A stretch of 11,879 bases of DNA from CAYMRL01 sp964398985 (GCA_964398985.1 CAYNOS010000053.1:1-11879); one strand, 5' to 3'; counted from the first letter of the stretch, positions 1 to 7,331 are shown. Translations and numbers: made by a program. The notes: generated by a model not told the origin, from the letters alone.

Positions 1-1097
1 TCGCCGGCCGAGTCACGGTCGACGCCGGTGTAGCGGCTGTCGATGCGGCCGACAGTGCGGCCCTGGTCGCGCAGCAGCTCCTTGGCGAAGCGGAAGATGT
101 CGATGCGCAGGTCGGTGGACTCGATATACGCCTCGCTCAGGCCGGTGTAGCGGGCCAGCTCGGCGACGACGCTGGACCTCTCCTCGCCCGACAGCCGGTC
201 GCCGAGCAGCAACGCGGGGGCGTAGCGATGAAGCGCGAACTCCTCTACCCGCTCCAGGAACTCCGCCACCGGCAGCGCCTGCAGCTCCGGCTCGAGCCGC
301 TCGTGATAGTGCGCCGTCGCGGCGTAGGTGGGCAGGAACAGCAGCGGCGGCAGGTCGTTGGCGGGTCCGAAGCGCGCGGTGCTGAACTCGAGGATGGCCG
401 ACACCAGGATCAGCCCGTTGAGGTAGAGCCCGTGGCGCTCCTGCAGGTGACCGGCTAGCCCGGCTGCGCGGGTGGTGCCGTAGCTCTCGCCCGCCAGGAA
501 CTTCGGGCTGCGCCAGCGGCCGTACCTGCCGGTGTAGAGCCGGATGAACGCGCCGACGCTTTCGACGTCGGTGTCGACGCTGTGGAAGTCCTTCGCCTTG
601 ACGCCCTCGACCGGCCGGCTGTAGCCGGTGCTGACCGGATCGATGAACACCAGGTCGGTGACGTCGAGCAGCGACTCCTCGTTGGTGACCAGGCGGTAGG
701 GCGGCGCGGAGGGGTTGCCGTCGTCGTCGAGCTCGACGCGTTTGGGTCCGAACAGCCCGAGGTGCATCCACACCGACGACGACCCCGGGCCGCCGTTGAA
801 GCTGAAGGTGAGCGGCCGCGTGCTCTTGTCGGCGACTCCGTCGAGCTCGTACGCCACGAAGAACACCTCGGCGCGCGGCTTGACGCCCTCGAACTCGCCG
901 GCCTTCTCGCCCTCTGCCACTTTCTCCTGCGCCAGGACCATCGTGCCGGTGGTGACGGTGTAGGCGACCTTCTTGCCCTGGATGGTGGTCTCGTGCCGGG
1001 TGACGACGAGGTTGTCCTTGGGCGTGCGAGGGGTGGGCTCTGTCGCGCTCGAGGTCGTGGTGCCTGCTGCGGTGGGTCGTTCGGGGTCGGTCGCCAT
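1..1097 (-). CDS. S10-family serine carboxypeptidase-like peptidase (3' end outside window)
   Basis: The frame is open from ATG at 1097 to the left edge, giving the first 365 residues. The sequence matches the bacterial S10/cathepsin A-like carboxypeptidases, alpha/beta hydrolases that remove C-terminal residues from peptides. Visible motifs are an oxyanion-type NGGPGSSS at residues 101-108, FIDPVSTGYSR at 151-161, and the nucleophile elbow GESYG at 203-207 with Ser205 as the probable catalytic serine. The Asp and His of the triad lie beyond the window; bacterial members are usually near 500 residues. The N-terminus is rich in Thr and Pro with no hydrophobic stretch, so I see no signal peptide, although many relatives are exported. 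No Shine-Dalgarno precedes the ATG. The gene diverges from speA across 80 bp. An overlapping minus-strand frame at 13-1212 is extremely Arg-rich and is a shadow. Family is confident; substrate is unknown. Confidence 0.9.
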   Translation of the reverse strand, partial: MATDPERPTAAGTTTSSATEPTPRTPKDNLVVTRHETTIQGKKVAYTVTTGTMVLAQEKVAEGEKAGEFEGVKPRAEVFFVAYELDGVADKSTRPLTFSFNGGPGSSSVWMHLGLFGPKRVELDDDGNPSAPPYRLVTNEESLLDVTDLVFIDPVSTGYSRPVEGVKAKDFHSVDTDVESVGAFIRLYTGRYGRWRSPKFLAGESYGTTRAAGLAGHLQERHGLYLNGLILVSAILEFSTARFGPANDLPPLLFLPTYAATAHYHERLEPELQALPVAEFLERVEEFALHRYAPALLLGDRLSGEERSSVVAELARYTGLSEAYIESTDLRIDIFRFAKELLRDQGRTVGRIDSRYTGVDRDSAG

Positions 1098-1107
1098 TAT
1101 GGGGCGA

Positions 1108-1113
1108 ACGATA
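1108..1113 (-). promoter_or_regulatory. Candidate -10 hexamer TATCGT for the S10 peptidase gene
   Basis: On the minus strand TATCGT ends 10 nt before the ATG at 1097, and the intervening bases hold no Shine-Dalgarno. This spacing fits a leaderless or near-leaderless transcript. No convincing -35 element is visible at the usual distance, so support is positional and comparative only. Confidence 0.35.
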
Positions 1114-1165
1114 CCGCGCCGCGCGCACGCGCCCGGCCGCCAGGAAGTGATAGCTTGGTCTGCTT

Positions 1166-1170
1166 GGAGG
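1166..1170 (+). promoter_or_regulatory. Ribosome binding site GGAGG fixing the speA GTG start
   Basis: GGAGG lies 7 nt upstream of the GTG at 1178, a canonical Shine-Dalgarno spacing. It supports the GTG as the start even though the codon is not ATG. A weak -10-like TAGCTT at 1151-1156 precedes it, without a recognisable -35. Confidence 0.75.
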
Positions 1171-1177
1171 ACCGCGA

Positions 1178-3091
1178 GTGACCAGACCGAGCCTCGACCC
1201 AGGCTTCAACATCTCCGACGCCGACGAGATCTACGGGATCAAGTCGTGGTCGACCGGGTACTTCGGCATCGCCCCCGACGGGCGGCTCACCGTGTCGAAC
1301 CGCGGCGGTCCGAGCGTGGGGATCGTCGACATCGTCGAGCAGATCAAGGCCTCGGGCGAGGACCTGCCGCTGGTCCTGCGTTTCCCGGAGATCATCGAAG
1401 ACCGGCTGGATCGCATCAACGAATCGTTCGCCACGGCCATTCAGGAAGCCAAGTTCCGCGGCTCGTACCAGGGCGTCTACCCCATCAAGGTCAACCAACG
1501 ACGCGTGGTAGTCGAGACGATCGCCGAGTACGGCGCGCGCTACCGCACCGGCCTCGAGGCCGGCAGCAAGGCGGAGCTGGCGCTGTGCCTGGCGCACGAC
1601 ACGCATCCGGACGCGCTGTTGTGCTGCAACGGCTTCAAGGACGACGACTTCATCCGACTCGCGCTGTGGGGCGTGAAGCTCGGTCGCAAGGTTGTCATAA
1701 CGCTCGAGAAGGCCGGCGAGCTGGAACGCGTGCTGCGCCTCAGCAAGGAACTCGGCGTTCAGCCGCTGTTGGGCGTGCGCTTCAAGCTGCACGCGCGCGG
1801 CAGTGGCAAGTGGGAGTCCTCCGGCGGCGACGACGCGAAGTTCGGGCTCACCGCCTCGGAGCTGATCAGCGTCGCCAACCGCGTCAAGGAGGAGGGACTG
1901 GGTGACCGCCTGGTCCTCCTTCACTGCCACGTCGGCAGCCAGCTCACCGACATCAGGCGCATCCGCGCGGCGGTCCGCGAGGCCGCTCAGGCGTACGTCG
2001 AGTTGGCGGAGATGGGCGTCGGCGTCAAGTTCTTGGATGTCGGCGGCGGCCTGGCCATCGACTACGACGGCAGCAAGACCACTTTCTACGTCTCGGCCAA
2101 CTACAGCCTCAGGGAGTACGCCGACACCGTCGTGTACACGGTGATGGAGGCCTGCGACGACTGGGAGGTCGAGCACCCGGTGATCGTCACCGAGTCGGGT
2201 CGTGCGCTCACCGCTCACCACTCGGTCGTCGTGATGCCGGTGGTCGACGCGATCGGCCCGACCCGCGAGGAGGTCAGGCTGCCGCCTCTCAGCGACGATG
2301 CGCACGCCCTGATCGGCGACATGCTCGAACTCGAGCGAGGGATCACCGTCAAGACCTACCGCGAGGTCTTCAACGAGGCGGTCTCCAACAAGGAGACGAT
2401 GCACTCACTGTTCGACCTCGGCTACCTCAGTCTGCTCGAGCGCGCCCACTTCGAGCAGAGCTACAACCGCATCCTGGCCCGGGTCAGCAGGGTCATCGGC
2501 GACCTGGACTACGTGCCCGACGAGTTCGAGACGTTGCCGAGGCAGCTGGCAGACAAGTACGTCGCCAACTTCAGCGTCTTCCAGAGCCTGCCGGACTACT
2601 GGGCCATCAAGTCGCTGTTCCCGATAGTCCCGTTGACGCGGCTCGCCGAGCGCCCGACGCGCGATGCCACGCTCGTCGACATCACCTGCGACTCCGATGG
2701 CAAGATCGACCACTTCATCGACCTGCGCGACGTCAAGCACACCCTGCCGGTGCACGAGCTGCGGCGCGGAGAGCCGTACTACCTCGGCATCTTCCTGACG
2801 GGCGCCTACCAGGACGTGCTGGCTAACGCACACAACCTCTTCGGGAGGGTCAACGAGGCGCACGTCAGACTGTTGGACGGCGGCTTCGAGATCGAGCTCT
2901 ACATCGAGGGCCAGAAGGCGCGGCGCGTGATCCAGAACATGGGCTACCACACCGCTGAGCTGCATCGGGCCGTCGCGCAGCGTGCCTCCGAGGTGACGGC
3001 CGAGGGCGGCCTCAGCGAGCAGGAGATGGCAGAGTTCCTGGCGCTCTACGACCGCGAGCTCGTCGGTTACACCTACCTCGAAGCGCTCTGA
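1178..3091 (+). CDS. speA: Biosynthetic arginine decarboxylase (SpeA)
   Basis: This PLP-dependent, fold type III enzyme decarboxylates arginine to agmatine, the first step of the agmatine route to putrescine, spermidine or N1-aminopropylagmatine. At 637 residues it has the normal SpeA length. The PLP-binding lysine lies in YPIKVNQ at residues 101-107 (Lys104). Further barrel motifs are HCHVGSQ at 249-255, the glycine-rich DVGGGL at 287-292 (phosphate binding) and TESGRAL at 338-344. In the C-terminal beta domain, CDSDGKI at 504-510 supplies the conserved active-site cysteine (Cys504). The GTG start is set by a well-spaced GGAGG. The gene stands alone: no agmatinase, agmatine ureohydrolase, aminopropyltransferase or SAM decarboxylase gene is beside it, so the rest of the pathway must be elsewhere. 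It converges on the metal-hydrolase gene with 7 nt between the stop codons. Confidence 0.96.
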   Translation: MTRPSLDPGFNISDADEIYGIKSWSTGYFGIAPDGRLTVSNRGGPSVGIVDIVEQIKASGEDLPLVLRFPEIIEDRLDRINESFATAIQEAKFRGSYQGVYPIKVNQRRVVVETIAEYGARYRTGLEAGSKAELALCLAHDTHPDALLCCNGFKDDDFIRLALWGVKLGRKVVITLEKAGELERVLRLSKELGVQPLLGVRFKLHARGSGKWESSGGDDAKFGLTASELISVANRVKEEGLGDRLVLLHCHVGSQLTDIRRIRAAVREAAQAYVELAEMGVGVKFLDVGGGLAIDYDGSKTTFYVSANYSLREYADTVVYTVMEACDDWEVEHPVIVTESGRALTAHHSVVVMPVVDAIGPTREEVRLPPLSDDAHALIGDMLELERGITVKTYREVFNEAVSNKETMHSLFDLGYLSLLERAHFEQSYNRILARVSRVIGDLDYVPDEFETLPRQLADKYVANFSVFQSLPDYWAIKSLFPIVPLTRLAERPTRDATLVDITCDSDGKIDHFIDLRDVKHTLPVHELRRGEPYYLGIFLTGAYQDVLANAHNLFGRVNEAHVRLLDGGFEIELYIEGQKARRVIQNMGYHTAELHRAVAQRASEVTAEGGLSEQEMAEFLALYDRELVGYTYLEAL

Positions 3092-3103
3092 CGCGGCGTC
3101 AGA
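3087..3103. repeat. Perfect 17-bp palindrome containing both convergent stop codons
   Basis: TCTGACGC, a single central G at 3095, then GCGTCAGA form perfect 8-bp inverted arms. The speA stop (TGA, 3089-3091) and the opposing hydrolase stop (TCA on the plus strand, 3099-3101) sit symmetrically in the arms. As RNA it could form a short hairpin of about 7 bp from either direction. There is no following T tract, so it is not a standard intrinsic terminator. It may act bidirectionally or be a coincidence of two mirrored stops. Confidence 0.5.
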
Positions 3104-3851
3104 AGGCGATCCGCATGCCGTCGAAGCCGAGCTCGCAGGCGTCGAAGCCCGCTTTGGCTTCCGCCAGCAGGCCGGCTCCGCCGTCGCTCAGCGGTGGCAG
3201 GTGCACCAGCACCAGACGCCCGGCACCGGCCGCGGACGCCACGGCCGCGGCGTCGGCAGCGCTCGAGTGACCGGGGAAGCCGCCGCTCGCCTCGTGCGCC
3301 AAGAGATCGGTGCCTGCCGCCAGTCGGGTGATGGCCTCGCTGCGCTCGGTGTCGCACGAGTACGTGAACGAGCGACCGCTGCGCTTCTCGTCGAACCGGA
3401 AACCCGCCACCGGCACTGCGTGCTTGCCGGGCGAGGCGGTGACGAGGAAGTCGTCGGTCTCCATGACCTTGACGCCTTCGGCTTCGGGGAACTCGTGGTA
3501 GTCGAGGCGCGGATAGTTGGGCCACTGCGAGACGTCGAACACGTCGTGCAGCCTGCGCGCCTGATCGATCGCGGCAGGGATGCCGTGCACGTCGAAGGTC
3601 GCTCCGATGCCGGCCAGCCACAGGCGCTCCATCAAGAGCGGGAAGCCACAGGCGTGGTCCGCGTGCTCGTGCGAAACGATCAGTGCGCTCAGGGCGGTGA
3701 GTTCCAGACCGCTGGCCAGCAGACGTTGGGCGGCGTCGCCGCCGCAGTCGATGAGGACCAGCGAGGAGTCGCCCTCGACGGCCAACATGGTCGTTGTGCG
3801 GCCGGCGTCGGAGAGCGCTGCGCCGGTGCCCAGCAGATGTACGGTAGCCAC
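3099..3851 (-). CDS. Metallo-beta-lactamase-fold hydrolase, RNase Z-like branch
   Basis: This 250-residue protein has the length and motif order of compact RNase Z-like/phosphodiesterase-type MBL-fold hydrolases. After the N-terminal HLLGTGAA strand come SHEHADH at 60-66 (the HxHxDH di-metal signature: His61, His63, Asp65, His66), His144, the bridging-type Asp167 in SCDTE, GHSSAADAA from 194, and a final histidine in LVLVHL (His217). All expected metal ligands are present, so it should be active. The substrate cannot be named: true RNase Z enzymes cleave the tRNA 3' trailer, while many small relatives cleave cyclic or phosphodiester small molecules. It lacks an evident long flexible arm of the tRNase Z type, so I avoid the symbol rnz. 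The GTG start has AAGGAG at 3857-3862 with 5 nt spacing. No signal peptide is seen, so it is probably cytoplasmic. Confidence 0.85.
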   Translation of the reverse strand: MATVHLLGTGAALSDAGRTTTMLAVEGDSSLVLIDCGGDAAQRLLASGLELTALSALIVSHEHADHACGFPLLMERLWLAGIGATFDVHGIPAAIDQARRLHDVFDVSQWPNYPRLDYHEFPEAEGVKVMETDDFLVTASPGKHAVPVAGFRFDEKRSGRSFTYSCDTERSEAITRLAAGTDLLAHEASGGFPGHSSAADAAAVASAAGAGRLVLVHLPPLSDGGAGLLAEAKAGFDACELGFDGMRIAF

Positions 3852-3878
3852 CGAGACTCCTTAGAACAGACTGCAGGC

Positions 3879-3884
3879 ATGATA
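3879..3884 (-). promoter_or_regulatory. Candidate -10 hexamer TATCAT for the MBL-fold hydrolase gene
   Basis: TATCAT on the minus strand matches the -10 consensus at five of six positions. It would start transcription near 3872, leaving a leader of about 20 nt that includes the AAGGAG ribosome binding site at 3857-3862. No strong -35 is visible. The rest of the 85-bp divergent gap towards the flavin reductase gene holds only that gene's ribosome binding site. Confidence 0.4.
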
Positions 3885-3936
3885 GCCGCTGCGCCCGGCT
3901 CAACCGCGACGGTGCTCACGTGGAAGGGGGCGTATC

Positions 3937-4479
3937 ATGAGAATTCTAGACCGTCACCAGCGGCCTAGCATCCCCATGCAGACGCGCATCCACCCCCTCG
4001 ACTACCGGCGCGCTATCGGGCGCTTCCCGACAGGCGTTGCCGTCGTCACCGTTCCGGACCACAGCGCTGCTCTCGGCGTGCACGGCATCACCGTGAGCTC
4101 GCTGACCTCGGTGTCCTTGGATCCGCTGCTGCTGTTGGTGTCGATTGCCAAGAAGGCGCGCTCGCACGACCTTGTCGCCCGCTCCGGCCGCTTCGCTCTC
4201 AGCGTGCTGGCCGGCGACCAGGAGGACGTCTCCGACTACTACGCCGGACGGCCGGTCGTGCTCGAGGCCGAGCCGCTCGAGGAGTTCGCCGGGCACCTGG
4301 TGGTGAGCGGCGCCCTCTCGCACCTCGCCTGCAGCCTGCACGCGGCCATCGACGCCGGCGACCACACCGTCTACATCGGTCGCGTCGAGGCGTTGAGGTC
4401 ACGCGACGACGGCGCGCCCCTCGTCTACTACCGCGGACGCTACCGCCCCGAGGCTGCGGCGGCTTTGCAGGGAGATTGA
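3937..4479 (+). CDS. Flavin reductase-like FMN-binding split-barrel protein
   Basis: The 180-residue protein matches the flavin reductase-like family (HpaC type), which binds FMN in a split barrel and commonly reduces flavin with NAD(P)H for a partner monooxygenase. Diagnostic stretches are GRFPTGVAVVT at 28-38, the TVSSLTSVSLDPLLLL segment from 52 (flavin-phosphate region), GDHTVYIGRVEAL at 141-153 and PLVYYRGRYR at 161-170. No monooxygenase gene is nearby, so the partner is unknown. The start is ambiguous. ATG 3937 has purine-rich GGAAGGGGG at 3922-3930 with 6 nt spacing and adds 13 residues. ATG 3976 gives the N-terminus usual for the family but has no Shine-Dalgarno, only TAGCAT at 3966-3971. 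I prefer 3937 on ribosome-binding evidence. The M20 gene follows after 48 nt. Confidence 0.85.
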   Translation: MRILDRHQRPSIPMQTRIHPLDYRRAIGRFPTGVAVVTVPDHSAALGVHGITVSSLTSVSLDPLLLLVSIAKKARSHDLVARSGRFALSVLAGDQEDVSDYYAGRPVVLEAEPLEEFAGHLVVSGALSHLACSLHAAIDAGDHTVYIGRVEALRSRDDGAPLVYYRGRYRPEAAAALQGD

Positions 4480-4491
4480 GCTCGCGACGTC

Positions 4492-4521
4492 TTGACCGGC
4501 CTCGGGTAGCATCGGTACGTT
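4492..4521 (+). promoter_or_regulatory. Candidate promoter TTGACC-N18-TACGTT for the M20 peptidase gene
   Basis: A -35-like TTGACC at 4492-4497 and a -10-like TACGTT at 4516-4521 are separated by 18 bp. The -10 ends 6 nt before the GTG at 4528, so transcription would begin at or next to the start codon. There is no Shine-Dalgarno before the GTG. This is the best two-box promoter I can see in the window and suggests a leaderless mRNA independent of the flavin reductase gene. Confidence 0.5.
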
Positions 4522-4527
4522 GACAGC

Positions 4528-5931
4528 GTGCCAAACACAGCGCAGCTAGTCACAGCCGCCCTCGAACAGGTAGCCTCGCAGGCCAGTCATCAGGTCGCCG
4601 ACCTGAGCGCCTACGTGCGCATCGCGAGCGTGAGCACCACACCCCAACACCGCACCGCCATCGACGATGCTGCCGCCTGGACGGCGCAGCGCCTCGAGAG
4701 CGCCGGTTTCCCCGACGTTCGGTTGCTGCCCACCGCCGGACATCCGGTGGTCGTCGCTCGCTGGCACGTGGCTCCGGAGCTGCCGACGGTAGTCTTCTAC
4801 GGCCACTACGACGTGCAGCCACCCGAGCCTCTCGAGCTGTGGGACAGCGCGCCATTCGAGCCCGAGCTGCGTGACGGCAAGCTGTTCGGGCGCGGTGCCA
4901 GCGACGACAAGGGCGGTGTGCTGACGGCGATCAGGGCGGTCGAGGCGTGCGTGAGCGCGGCCGGCGCCCCGCCGGTCAACCTGACGTTCATGATCGAGGG
5001 CGAGGAGGAGATCGGCAGCCCCAACCTCCAGCCGTTCCTGGAGGCGAACCGCGAGCTACTCGCCGGCGACCTGGCGATCAGCGCCGATGGTGGCATCTAC
5101 GGCGTGGGCATCCCCTCGTTGACGGTGGGCACCCGTGGCCTCGTCGGCGCGGAGATCAAGGTCAAGGGCGCCTCGTCCGACCTGCACTCTGGCTCCTACG
5201 GCGGCGCGGTCGCGAACCCGATCATGGCACTCTCGCGGATCCTGGCCGGGCTGCAGGACCCGCAGGGCCGCATCCTCGTCGCCGGCTTCCATCAGGGAGC
5301 GGAGAGCGTCGACCCGGCCGTGCGCAAGGCGCTCGCCGAGGTGCCGGGCGACCCCGACGAGGAGCTCACCGGGCTCGGTCTCGACGGCTGGTGGGGCGAC
5401 CCCGACTACACGCCGCTCGAACGGCGCTCGGTGCGCCCGACCCTGGAGATCAACGGCATCACCGGCGGTTACCAGGGCCCCGGAACCAAGACCGTGCTCC
5501 CGAGCGAGGCCACGGCCAAGATCACCTGCCGGCTCGTCGGGTCCCAAGACCCGCAGACGGTCTTCGACGCGCTCGAGCGCCACGTGTTGGCTGCGACCCC
5601 TCCCGGCGTCACCGTGACCATCACGCGCGGCAAGGGCGTCGCGAAGCCGTACCAGATGCCCGTCGACCATCCGGTGCTGGCGCTGGCCAACCGCGCCATG
5701 AGCGAGACCTTCGGTCAGGAAGCGTTCCTCGAGTGGAGCGGCGGGACGGTGCCGGTGGCCGAGCAGTTCAAGAGCGTGCTCGACATGTGGTGCTTGTACT
5801 TCGCGTTCGGCGAGCCCGACAACAACCTGCACGCGCCCAACGAGTTCTTCCGCCTCGACACGATGCGAAAGGGCACCGAGGCGACCGTCAGGCTGCTGTA
5901 CGCATTGGCCGAGGAGTTGCCGAGGCGCTAG
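4528..5931 (+). CDS. M20-family metallopeptidase (dipeptidase / ArgE-DapE-CPG2 type)
   Basis: This 467-residue protein is a di-zinc aminoacylase/dipeptidase of the M20 family, expected to hydrolyse dipeptides or N-acylated amino acids in the cytoplasm. The metal site is visible: YGHYDVQP at 91-98 (His93 ligand, Asp95 supporting), GRGASDDKGG at 121-130 (bridging Asp126) and EGEEEIGS at 157-164 (general-base and ligand glutamates). A further Asp lies in ISADGG, and near the C-terminus HAPNE supplies the last histidine ligand. LHSGSYGGAVANP marks the inserted dimerisation domain, whose histidine completes the active site across the dimer. Length and order are normal for the M20 dipeptidase subgroup, so it is probably intact. 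The GTG start has no ribosome binding site but follows a two-box promoter. Exact substrate cannot be told from sequence; ArgE or DapE identity is not claimed. Confidence 0.92.
   Translation: MPNTAQLVTAALEQVASQASHQVADLSAYVRIASVSTTPQHRTAIDDAAAWTAQRLESAGFPDVRLLPTAGHPVVVARWHVAPELPTVVFYGHYDVQPPEPLELWDSAPFEPELRDGKLFGRGASDDKGGVLTAIRAVEACVSAAGAPPVNLTFMIEGEEEIGSPNLQPFLEANRELLAGDLAISADGGIYGVGIPSLTVGTRGLVGAEIKVKGASSDLHSGSYGGAVANPIMALSRILAGLQDPQGRILVAGFHQGAESVDPAVRKALAEVPGDPDEELTGLGLDGWWGDPDYTPLERRSVRPTLEINGITGGYQGPGTKTVLPSEATAKITCRLVGSQDPQTVFDALERHVLAATPPGVTVTITRGKGVAKPYQMPVDHPVLALANRAMSETFGQEAFLEWSGGTVPVAEQFKSVLDMWCLYFAFGEPDNNLHAPNEFFRLDTMRKGTEATVRLLYALAEELPRR
5928..5931. other. CTAG shared by two convergent stop codons
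   Basis: The palindromic CTAG provides TAG at 5929-5931 for the plus-strand M20 gene and TAG at 5930-5928 for the minus-strand DinB-like gene. The two coding regions therefore overlap by 4 nt tail to tail and leave no space for a separate intergenic terminator. Confidence 0.9.
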
Positions 5932-6473
5932 CCGATCGGGCTCGCCAGGCCGGCCTGCTTGCGGTAGAGCGTCAACTGACCGAGGTGATACGCCTCGTGC
6001 CACAGCGCGAACTCGAGGCGGTCCAGGAGCCGGCGGCCGCGCTCGTCGGTGTGGGACAGGCGCTCGCCGTCGAGCTTCTCGATCTCCTCCAGAACGCGCT
6101 GCTGCGAGCGTTGCAGTGCCGCCACCAGCGACTCGAGAGGCGCGGGGTCCGCGTCGGCCGCCGGCTTGCTGCCGTAGCCGTAGCGGGCCGCGGCGCCCGC
6201 GTCCATCAGCCGCTCGGCGCCGAGGCTCTCGAGAACGTCGTCGCGCGAGATGGCCAGGTGGCCCAGGAGCCAGTTGACGTTCCCCCCGTCCTCGAACAGC
6301 CGTTGGAGGCTCGCCTGCTGGTCGATGCCTTCGAGCAACATCTCCATGACCCGCTGGTTGCGCTTCACAGCGCGCGTCAGCGACTGCCCGCCCAAGGCGG
6401 CGGCGCTCTCGTCGAACGCCTCGGGCGTTGCTGGGACTTTCGCCGTGGTCGTCACCGTCGTCCGCTCCTTCAT
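5928..6473 (-). CDS. DinB-superfamily (DinB/YfiT-like) putative metal-dependent protein
   Basis: The 181-residue protein fits the DinB/YfiT four-helix-bundle superfamily, whose histidine triad binds a divalent metal. The likely ligands are His72 in NWLLGHL, and His159 and His163 in LWHEAYHLGQLTLYR. Family members include thiol-dependent S-transferases such as bacillithiol transferases, as well as many uncharacterised proteins. This family is unrelated to E. coli DNA polymerase IV, also called DinB. The gene follows nfo with an ATGA overlap, the nfo TGA lying at 6472-6470, so the two are probably translationally coupled. The start is uncertain. ATG 6473 has only a G-run directly against it, whereas AAGGAG at 6470-6465 sits 9 nt before an in-frame GTG at 6455, which would drop six residues. 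The ATG-proximal region is Thr-rich and poorly informative. Function is inferred only at superfamily level. Confidence 0.85.
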   Translation of the reverse strand: MKERTTVTTTAKVPATPEAFDESAAALGGQSLTRAVKRNQRVMEMLLEGIDQQASLQRLFEDGGNVNWLLGHLAISRDDVLESLGAERLMDAGAAARYGYGSKPAADADPAPLESLVAALQRSQQRVLEEIEKLDGERLSHTDERGRRLLDRLEFALWHEAYHLGQLTLYRKQAGLASPIG

Positions 6474-7318
6474 GCCCCCCGCAGCGACTTGAGCTTGGCC
6501 AGATCGCGCTCGTGGCCCTTGTCGTCGTCACCGAGGGGCGTCTCGAGGATCATCGATTGCCTGGCCCACAGCGGATCGTTGACGATGCGGCCGAAGAACC
6601 ACTCGCCGATCCGACCTTCGCCGATGTTCTCGTGCCGGTCCTTGCGACTGCCGACCGGGTGCTTCGAATCGTTGAGGTGCCAGCAGCCGACATTCGCCAT
6701 GCCGATGCGCTCGGCGATCTCGTCCAGCAGGGCCTGGTAGCCGTCTTCGCTCGTCAGATCGAAGCCGGCGGCGAAGGCGTGACAGCTGTCGACGCAGACG
6801 CCCAGGCGCGCCTTCTGATCGGTCAGCGCCACGATGCGCTGGAGCTCCTCGAAGCTCGAGCCCAACGTCGTGCCTTGCCCGGCGGTGTTCTCGAGCAACA
6901 CCTTGGCGCTGCCGGGTGGCACGCTGGCCAGCACCTGGTCGAGGGAGCGTGCCACCGTCTCGACCCCGGCATCGACCCCCGAGCCGAGATGGCCGCCGGG
7001 GTGCAGCACCAGGCCGTCGAGACCCAGCGTGTCGCAGCGCGCGAGCTCGTCGACGAGGCCGGCGATGGAGGCCGCCAGCACATCGGGCTTCGGCGAGGCG
7101 AGGTTGATCAGGTAGGCGGCGTGGGCCACGACCGGTTGTCGTTCGGCTTCGCGCCCGCTATGGAACTCTGCGACTTCGTTCTCACTGAGCGCCTTCGAGC
7201 GCCACTGGTTGGGGCTCTTGACGAAGATCTGCAGCGACTCGCAGCCGATGTCGCGCCCCCGTTCGAACGCCTTGGCCACGCCGCCGGCCGTCGATACGTG
7301 CGCGCCAAGGATGCCCAT
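6470..7318 (-). CDS. nfo: Endonuclease IV (AP endonuclease, Nfo)
   Basis: Endonuclease IV cleaves DNA 5' to abasic sites and trims blocked 3' ends in base excision repair. The 282-residue product beginning MGILGAHVST has family-typical length and a complete trinuclear zinc site: His66, His106 (LHPGGH), Glu143 (LLENTAGQG), Asp177 and His180 (CVDSCHAF), His214 (HLNDSK), Asp227 and His229 (DRHENIGEG) and Glu259 (ILETP). I chose ATG 7318 over an upstream in-frame start at 7387. The conserved N-terminus begins there, a -10-like TAGACT ends 7 nt upstream, and the longer form would run through the divergent nucS start region. No Shine-Dalgarno is present, which suggests a leaderless mRNA. It heads a two-gene unit with the DinB-like gene and diverges from nucS. 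Confidence 0.96.
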   Translation of the reverse strand: MGILGAHVSTAGGVAKAFERGRDIGCESLQIFVKSPNQWRSKALSENEVAEFHSGREAERQPVVAHAAYLINLASPKPDVLAASIAGLVDELARCDTLGLDGLVLHPGGHLGSGVDAGVETVARSLDQVLASVPPGSAKVLLENTAGQGTTLGSSFEELQRIVALTDQKARLGVCVDSCHAFAAGFDLTSEDGYQALLDEIAERIGMANVGCWHLNDSKHPVGSRKDRHENIGEGRIGEWFFGRIVNDPLWARQSMILETPLGDDDKGHERDLAKLKSLRGA

Positions 7319-7325
7319 GGGGGCG

Positions 7326-7331
7326 AGTCTA
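7326..7331 (-). promoter_or_regulatory. Candidate -10 hexamer TAGACT for nfo
   Basis: On the minus strand TAGACT ends 7 nt before the nfo ATG, so transcription would start at or beside the start codon. The position expected for its -35 falls on the -10 of the divergent nucS promoter (7351-7356) and has no consensus sequence. The identical hexamer TAGACT precedes the GalT-like gene. Confidence 0.5.

Noticed and set aside
13..1212. 399-residue minus-strand open frame
   Set aside because: It is extremely Arg-, Ala- and Pro-rich with no domain logic, and overlaps the S10 peptidase frame that has clear GESYG and NGGPGSS motifs. It is a high-GC shadow.
1097..2965. Nearly continuous antisense open frame opposite speA, broken once at 2405
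   Set aside because: Long frames antisense to strongly biased high-GC genes are common. The composition mirrors speA codons, no motif is recognisable, and speA itself is certain.
5928..6473. Reading the DinB-like gene as a DNA polymerase
   Set aside because: DNA polymerase IV is unrelated to the small four-helix DinB/YfiT family; the protein is far too short and has only the His-triad pattern.
4947..6740. 597-residue plus-strand frame and the opposing 491-residue frame at 5056-6531
   Set aside because: Both cross the ends of three well-supported genes (M20, DinB-like, nfo) and have Arg/Pro/Gly-rich shadow composition.
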